A DNA stretch of 64,000 nt, taken from positions 217,636 through 281,635 of the forward strand of contig JAQGDQ010000098.1 in the NCBI GenBank assembly GCA_030141605.1, read 5' to 3'. The DNA is from Tubiluchus corallicola (Eukaryota; Priapulida; Priapulimorpha; Priapulimorphida; Tubiluchidae). Both the position numbers and the translations under genes were made by a program. Under the pieces are notes generated by a model. That model was not told where the DNA came from. It was given only the letters and a program-made list of their open reading frames with translations, and did not search any database. This document shows positions 57,601 through 64,000 of the stretch, piece by piece. The number at the start of each line of letters is the position of its first letter. Position 1 is the first letter of the stretch.

Positions 57601-60600
57601 ACGTATCAGCGTTCTCAGCGGCGATGATAGATATTGAAACTTCTGATGTCCGATTTGTGTAATATTGGCTAGTGACTTCGTTAACCTGTTTTGCACTCGA
57701 TTCAGCATAATATTACGTCACACAAATTACCGGCGTGTATATACACTCTGCTACTCATCTATTCTTATATGCACAGTTTGTTGCATCCAGATTAACCCAA
57801 CTTCACTGTAATATTATGACATTGTTGTTTCACTATATTATCATATGTCACAGAAAACTCAATTTCATGGCTCAAGTCATTTGATTATAAAATAATAATT
57901 GCTAAAGAAGGCTTTTTGCATATGAAGCCATTTGCCATTTGGACTGGAGCTTAGCGAAGAGCGGACTGTTGCCTTTCTTTCAAATTTTGGCTCGGTCAAC
58001 GACAAATTTTAGAAAATACCTATTTCATTTTAATTTTTGATATTTGTTTCTCATCTTGTTCAAACACAGACAACACAAATTTTTATATCAGATAACGTAA
58101 AAAATGCTCCAAAAAACTGCCAGCAAAAGTTTTGTGCATCAATATTGTCAAAACTTACAGCAAGTGCTCTACGTGTCAAGCATTTTCACTGCAAACTGAA
58201 CGAAGTCATTTCTTCCAACAGCTGACAGCTTCTTACTCTTTAAAGGATATTTATTCCCAGCGCTTAGTTTCTCTGCATCAAACGGCCATGTACGGCCATT
58301 GTAGACTTTCTCTGGACATTCAAGATACCGTTGTTCGTAGGATTAAATTCCATTTTTTAACAACAAATCTTATCAGTACACTGCCAGTTTTTTTATGGTG
58401 AAGACCATGATGTAAACTAACTGATATCTTTATTGTTTTACTGCCATGCATTGAATGCTTTAAATACGTCGACGTGGCTGTTTTCAATTGATGATTAGCT
58501 GACATTGTTCTGGTATTTTATTTTCTAACATGCAAAGGTTTTTGAGCCATAACTTAAAAACCACTAAAGCTATAAACTTGTAACTTTCACATCCAAAGGC
58601 TAATGAGTTGTAGTATCTACGTCTAAAATTATTGTAGTTTAAACTTTGGCACATTTTTTCTATGCCACCTGATACATTCTGCGTAATTTTAACAAACAAA
58701 TCGAATCTTATGTAAACAAAACCTCTTCAATGTTGTAGACAATTTTTCTCCTCTCATTCTGCATATAAAGGCATCTTGAAATAAAACTTGAATAGAAGGA
58801 GATTATGTTACCAAACATATTCACGCAGTTTTCCATTCTTACAAGGAAATATTACACGCATTGCAATAAGCCAGATTTGCAAATCTCTTTCAACTTTGAT
58901 TGTAATTTACAAAGTTGTGGAAATGATTGATAAAACTCTCAGTTTTGCTGCCCGGAAAACGTCGTCAAAGATTGTTGAGTTTTATTGCAGCTTGTCAAAT
59001 TGATTATTTGGATAATATACACTTACTGGACTCAACACAGCTGTAAAAAAGGCAATTAAGATTTTACGAGCGTTTTACATCGCAAACACAACGTCGTTTT
59101 GCGGCTAACAGTTATAACTCTCGTAATTACACAATATCGTTGGCGTTTCACGCTGTTCCTTAGGGGATACTACTTGTTCAAAAACTCTTGGTTTACCTAT
59201 GTTATGTTTTTCTGTACTTAAAAAAGAGAGCAAAATAAATTCAACGCTAGACCTTATACGCTAGAGAAGTGAAACACACTTCAGGTTTGAGGTGCGGAAG
59301 TAAAGAAATTGCAACTTGAACAAGCGAAAACTCGGAATAATTTCGATGCAATAGTTATTCTATTTTCTTGTTATGCATGACCCAGAAAGAATAATACTTG
59401 TACTGTGTTATATCATTTCGCAATTATAGCATGCTTAATAAAATTTTAATTAATAGCTATTAATCTTGAAAGAGGTACATAAGATTGAAAATTGTGAAAA
59501 TATCTATTCTTTCGCTGCGATAAAGCAAAGGCGAACACACTCGCCATTGCTTTAACGTGCAGCCCATTCATTATACGATCATTTCACAGACACTGAAATG
59601 TTCTAAAAGACAAGCATCTTATTCGGGACGCTCTTGGCATCTTACAAAAATGTGAACCAACAAAAAAGTAAAACAATGAACGGCACGAAAGACCCTTCTG
59701 GACGTAGTAAATTAGGATATCCAGCCATTTAGATGCGCTTAGTCATCGCATTTCCCATTCACTGGGAGTAATAAATAAACAGTTGTGACACCGCTAAAAT
59801 ACTAAGCTTAATTGATTGATTAAATCATCAGAAGCTTTATCCTCTCTACTGCTGGTTTAATATGGCACCAATGAGGGTTTTTGTGCAATAAATATTCTCA
59901 GTATATTGTGCTAACAATCAGAATTATTGTTCTAGAGGGATCTCTAGTACAGCTTGTTAACAGATCTAGCGGACGCAAGATATAATAATTGTTTCATAAG
60001 GCTGCGTTCACATTTGTGCGAGAGTGACGAAAACAGAGATCTAAATCTACGAATATTAACACGGCGCCGTAATTTTGTGAAAAAGCTCAACGTAATAAAT
60101 AACATTAAAGAAATACGTAAATAATAAGCAACCAAATGCATGAACGAGCGAGCCAAACGATTAAATAAATCTAAAAATATTATAAATCAGTAAGTAAACA
60201 AATAAATAGACCTAAATAAATAAAAAGGGCTAAATAAATTAATAGGTCTTAATAAACAAGTAGGTATAAATATTTAAATAACTCTAAATAAATCACAAGA
60301 GAAGCAAATATAAATTAACAAATGCATATAATAATAATTTAATAATTGACCCTACTGACTGACTGGCTGATTGGTTGGCTGGTTGACTGACTGATGACTG
60401 ACTGACTTAATACCTAACTAAATAAAAAATAATTGTTACCTCAATGTAACAGTGGCCACGTGTGCTAACATGGCATAATAGTTGAAAACAGCTTGGAAAA
60501 ATGATCACATGTGCTCATGTGGTGCAGTTGAATAATTACTTCGTAACAGGATACTGCGCGATAGAAACAGCCGCCTTTAGAAACTTACTGTGAATGTTAA

Positions 60601-62034
60601 ACTGATGAATAGCAATTGTTCTCGGTTCTCAAAAGAAACGAAAACCGGAAAATTTAATTTATCAAAATTTCGGACATTTTCTTACAAATTTGCTGTGCCA
60701 AAAATCGTTCTTTGTATTACTAGATAAATAACATAGCAAATAATCATTTGCTAGATAAATAATTAACGAGTTTGTTAATAGTAGCTTCACAAGAAGTGCC
60801 TTAGTAAGGTGCTTTTAATTAGAGTGAATTCCAACGTTGTTTTGTTTTGCTTTTTGAAGAGAAGCCATTTGATAACTGTAGATTTTGATAAGCCATTTGA
60901 GAAAGTAAATAACGGCTCCTCGAAGTTTCTGAAGTTTATAAAAATAATATGAATTGGTCTCTGTAAAACTCAGATCTATTATCTATGACATGTCATGAAG
61001 AAACAAACGTTAAATTGTCAAGTAAAAATCGAATTCTCGCGTCCATTTACTTTCGGAAGTCAGCGTGTAATAATTTTAATAGAAAGTCTGAATCCCTGCT
61101 GGACGTTTCTTCAAAGTCATCGCCTCCCAAGCCGCTTCTGCGTGAAAGATCGACTTTCTCAGAACTCTAAGGTTAAGTAAAAATAAGAATTTAAGTTTTA
61201 CGAATTATCATAATGTTGCTCAAAATTGAGCATTGTTAGATTTGTTTAGTCAAATTGCAACTCTTCATTAAAAACGATTGTAGAACACATTATGCTTATT
61301 AATTACGATCTTGATGATTAATCGTTTTCATCTATTTGTTAATCTAAATTCTCTAATCTTAATCTAATCTAAACCATATTTTATACTTGTAGTTTTATCA
61401 GTAAAATCGGGATTCTTTTCATGCATTTGGAGGATCTGTGCTATTTTGTTTGGCTGACTGCTTTTGACTAATGCATTAATATAATTTGCGGTTGTGCGCC
61501 TTTGTAGTATATATCGTTAATACAGACCTCAGGCTACTAAGACCGTCTATGAATTTCAAATTACCGCTACGTGCATTGGTATTCATTTCTTTAAGGCTCG
61601 ACACTGCGCCTAAATGCAATCCAATTATTATTAGCAACGTGGTTTGAGAATCTGACGTGTTGGACAAGTCTGTTGTCATATTGCGTATCGCTCGTTTTCT
61701 CCATCTCCACACAGAAACGTGTCATCCTGAAAAATATTAATCATATTGCGTTTTGATACTAAACTCCTAAATAAACTAATTAGTCTCTAGTTGATTTACG
61801 ACAAAAAGCAATGCACCGGTGTTATTAAAATTAACTTCAATAAACTGAGTTTTAGCATTTATATATTAGTATTATGTAAGTGTTTCGAAAAAGAGATCAG
61901 TGCTTTGCTAGTATTCTCATACTTATGTGCAACTAGTACTTCTAATGTCTTTACCACGGATATCTTTGCAGCTTTCAAAGTGCTGATTTTAAGGAGGCTC
62001 TTGATATGTTTCGATAGTGTGTGTGTGTGTGTGT

Positions 62035-62114
<80 letters not shown>

Positions 62115-62118
62115 ACTT

Positions 62119-62171
<53 letters not shown>

Positions 62172-63842
62172 TGTGTGGGGGGGGGGGGGGGTTGCGTGCG
62201 TTTAGAATATACGTTAATGAACTGCATTTGTTGTACTCAAAATGGCACTAAATGATGAAATTGGTTTGCTTGGTCTGTTGCAATTTTGCTGTGAATAATT
62301 GTAGAAACTTATATACTAAAAGTGGCCATTTAGAATAAACAGTATTTTGTATATACATTTTTAATCTAGTGATTTTTCCCAAAATGATATAAATATAATC
62401 AGTCCAGCAAATATTTAGACCCATCGACTAATTCACATTTATCTATTGATGACAACAGCACCGATTACGCAATTATTTGCTTTAGCTGATAATATTACAA
62501 GGTAATCACACCTACGCACTAAAAGTCACACTACCTTTAGAAGGCAAATTAAAAGTAAAATCAGTACTATCAATTTTCCAAGATAAACTATACGTAGTGA
62601 CATGTACAATTATGCAATTCTATGGCACTTCAGTAAACCCACAAAAAGAATTGATATACTTTTTTGTAAAAATTCAGTTAGCTTATTTAGGGAAGGTAGC
62701 TCTCGTTTGCTGTATAAGCGTGGACAGCTTGTTACGTCCCGGCACAAACGTATTTCCATTACTAATTGTTCTAGCGGCTTATATGTGAACGTGCCTTCTT
62801 CTGAACAGTCTTGCAAAATGACAACGAATCTTGTATTTTATAGGTTCGCAATCACTATCAGGTAGTATTTACAAAGCTCCAAGATTTGAGGTTATTCCTT
62901 CTTCCCGAATCGCCTTCACAAATGACTCAGGTGTCTCTCTTTCGTGCACTGCCAGGGGATACCCTCCTCCGGTCATCGAATGGAAGACAGTGGACGGAAG
63001 GCACGTCGACGACATCACGAATCTGCGTTACGTTCTGCAGAATGGAACACTGCACTTGCCTGCGTTTGAAGCCAGGTTTTACAGGGCTAATGTGCATTCG
63101 ACTATCTACGTTTGCTATGCAAAGAACAGCGCGGGAACGGTTCGTAGTAATGATATAACAGTGCATGCAGGTAAATTTATACCTTACATCAGTAAAGTAG
63201 AAGTTAGTTACTGTGCAAGAAACAAATTCTAGTTGACAAAATTTGTTATTAATAGAATTAGCTTAATTTTCTCGCAACATTCAATACAAAATACGCAGAA
63301 AATTCAACTAAGCTTGCCCAATTTAGTGCCATCTTTGCTACGATGTCTCCGCCATTCTTACTCCCCTTCTGCCGTAGACCCCACTACTAAAGTCCATGTA
63401 CCTGCAACTGACCATTTTCTCTTTACAAAACTTAAGACTTTTTTACGTCTTAATTAAATGCACTCACCAGTTCTCCTCAATAAAAAAACTTTCGGATAGT
63501 GTGTGTAAGTAGGATTCTTTGCTCTAATTACACACGTCTGAGAACATGCTAACTAGATGGCTTCATTGTATAATTAATTAGTTTGTTCGTATTAATATGA
63601 GACTGATGATATTAAAACTGTAAACCATCATTAGCAACACCAAGCTATTGGAAAAATAATTATCCACATCATCATCTTCATCGCTGTCATCGTCATCATT
63701 ATCATTAACGCAAACATTGTTGCTGGTATTATTGCTGCTATATATTTGCGCCTCTTACTATTACGGTCGTTATCGTGTAATAATCACCATTGTCCTCATC
63801 ATCAACACCACCACCACCAGCACCACCACCACCACCACCAGC

Positions 63843-63893
<51 letters not shown>

Positions 63894-64000
63894 GTTATAG
63901 TCTTAACGTGTTTTTGTTTTTGTCGTTTTTAGTCACGAAGTTAGCATACCAGGTGTCAGTGAATGACAAAGATGTGATCAAAGGCAATACAGCCGTCTTA
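48571..64000 (+). CDS. Dscam: Second Dscam-like gene, 5' end (signal peptide, Ig1, start of Ig2)
   Basis: Tandem paralogue in the same orientation, 7.1 kb after the first gene's stop. Three exons are visible: 48571-48631 (signal peptide), 62844-63170 (Ig1) and 63933-64000 (start of Ig2, cut by the window edge). All junctions are phase 1. The Ig1 exon aligns with insect Dscam1 Ig1 and the last exon with the first-half-of-Ig2 cassette, which in insects comes from an array of mutually exclusive exons. Whether such an array follows is beyond the window. A 14.2-kb first intron packed with repeats separates the signal peptide from Ig1. Confidence 0.9.
48785..49005 (+). mobile_element. Tc1/mariner-type transposase relic, C-terminus
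   Basis: The frame from 48791 reads NSLKEKVFNGRTEPFDVKKL, KPNIVESWDQTSVKEVRN. After a frameshift near 48925 it continues SVIEKKLSSSFAENGEPIEH and LL. The LKxxVF...LK..I..WD......R......I...GxxIEHLL pattern is the C-terminal signature of mariner-like transposases. The catalytic region and terminal repeats were not found. Confidence 0.7.
53160..53290. repeat. (ATTC)n/(GTTC)n tetranucleotide array, two blocks
   Basis: Two attcattcattcgttcg blocks separated by a duplicated gctttataaagtttatt segment. Confidence 0.93.
53792..53862 (+). mobile_element. 5S rRNA-derived sequence (SINE3-like or 5S pseudogene)
   Basis: aagttaagcagagccggtct, then gattagt, then gatgattgaccgcccggaaa, align in order with the 3' half of eukaryotic 5S rRNA (aagttaagca, ggttagtac, gatgggtgaccgcctgggaa). 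These are the A box, intermediate element and C box of the internal pol III promoter. The 5' third is barely recognisable and the C box is altered, so a working 5S gene is unlikely. Confidence 0.6.
56100..56242 (-). mobile_element. tRNA-derived SINE (Ser/Leu-tRNA-like head)
   Basis: On the minus strand from about 56240: ttgttacggccgagcggtta contains the A box (ggccgagcgg, as in class II tRNAs) and, about 40 bases on, aagttcgaaccccg contains the B box core. The acceptor stem does not close, and a non-tRNA body (catgttagggttttcgag and onward) follows, as in SINEs. No second copy was seen in the window. Confidence 0.6.
60170..60412. repeat. Degenerate (TAAA)n tract and (TGAC)n patch
   Basis: 60170-60300 is rich in aaataaataaata words, some within a repeated taggtctaaataaat-like phrase. 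60355-60412 is tgactgactggctgattggt-type tetranucleotide sequence. Confidence 0.8.
62018..62192. repeat. (GT)n microsatellite ending in a G run
   Basis: About 160 bases of tg dinucleotide with a few interruptions (gtat, gcact, gcgcgc), then about 14 consecutive G. Spurious Cys-Val and Thr-His frames overlie it. Confidence 0.97.
62844..63170 (+). CDS. Dscam: Dscam paralogue exon: Ig1
   Basis: Acceptor gtattttatag, phase 1, donor G|GTAAAT. Reads GSQSLSGSIYKAPRFEVIPS, SLSCTARGYPPPVIEWKTVD, LRYVLQNGTLHLPAFEARFY, RANVHSTIYVCYAKNSAGTV, RSNDITVHA. Matches insect Dscam1 Ig1 (ECKASGNPMPEIIW, FPPFRAEDYRQEVHAQVYACLARNQFG). The YRxxVHxxxYxCxAxN block is specific for Dscam Ig1. NGT is a potential N-glycosylation site. 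Confidence 0.95.
63171..63932 (+). other. Intron Ig1-Ig2 of the second Dscam gene
   Basis: Ends with the trinucleotide array and an acceptor tgtcgtttttag. No additional Ig2 half-exon was seen in it. Confidence 0.5.
63663..63898. repeat. Trinucleotide-rich tract (CAT/CAC)n
   Basis: Scattered catcat words, then accaccacc and catcatcat arrays at 63805-63893, ending about 35 bases before the Ig2 exon acceptor. Confidence 0.9.
63933..64000 (+). CDS. Dscam: Dscam paralogue exon: first half of Ig2 (cut by window edge)
   Basis: Acceptor tttttag, phase 1. Reads VTKLAYQVSVNDKDVIKGNT, AVL at the window edge. Insect Dscam1 exon 4 variants begin VxxxYxxxVNxxxVIRGNSAVLKC, so this is the equivalent exon. 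Confidence 0.9.

Larger units (their letters stand above)
48632..62843 (+). other. First intron of the second Dscam gene (14.2 kb)
   Basis: Carries a mariner tail, a 5S-derived sequence, a tRNA-derived SINE and several microsatellites, listed separately. 49220-53150, 54000-56090, 56250-60170 and 60420-62010 show no exon or repeat family that I can support. Confidence 0.5.

Overview
This is a eukaryotic, AT-rich window from an animal, most likely an arthropod. It contains split genes with canonical GT-AG introns, many microsatellites and several kinds of decayed transposable element. The + strand is dominated by Dscam (Down syndrome cell adhesion molecule) homologues. The protein reads align exon by exon with insect Dscam1 from Ig4 to the cytoplasmic tail. 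Two Dscam-type genes lie head to tail, which fits the paralogue-rich Dscam families known from myriapods and chelicerates better than the single hypervariable gene of insects and crustaceans. The taxon is an inference.

Layout. (1) 1-41472 (+): the 3' portion of one Dscam-like gene, cut by the left edge inside Ig4. I placed 31 exons by reading frame, splice phase and homology: Ig4, Ig5, Ig6, Ig7, Ig8, Ig9, four FNIII repeats, Ig10, two more FNIII repeats, one transmembrane exon and eight cytoplasmic exons. The protein ends in a class I PDZ-ligand-like tail (TVV). Ig7, which is encoded by a large alternative-exon array in insects, is here one ordinary pair of exons. (2) 41473-48570: about 7 kb of intergenic DNA with a perfect 17-bp inverted repeat, a probable hAT-type MITE and a long CTA/CTG/CGA array. 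(3) 48571-64000 (+): the 5' end of a second Dscam-like gene, with a signal-peptide exon, a 14.2-kb first intron, the Ig1 exon and the first 68 bases of the exon for the first half of Ig2, the position that is alternatively spliced in insect Dscam1.

Inserts in the Dscam introns. The intron after Ig9 holds a non-LTR retrotransposon relic, a possible promoter and a decayed V-set Ig fragment resembling Beaten path (Beat) proteins. The intron after the first cytoplasmic exon holds a minus-strand Ty3/gypsy relic interrupted by a plus-strand LINE endonuclease fragment. The intron after the third cytoplasmic exon holds a tandem segmental duplication, another LINE fragment and, on the minus strand, a two-exon gene for a 54-residue secreted, basic, glycine-rich peptide. 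That peptide gene is the most unexpected item in the window. The first intron of the second Dscam gene holds a mariner/Tc1 transposase tail, a 5S-rRNA-derived sequence and a tRNA-derived SINE.

The two Dscam genes would make single-pass surface receptors for homophilic adhesion. The first has SH3-ligand-like proline motifs in its tail (PPVPSR and neighbours) and the PDZ-type C-terminus. The exon models are conceptual and no transcript evidence was available.
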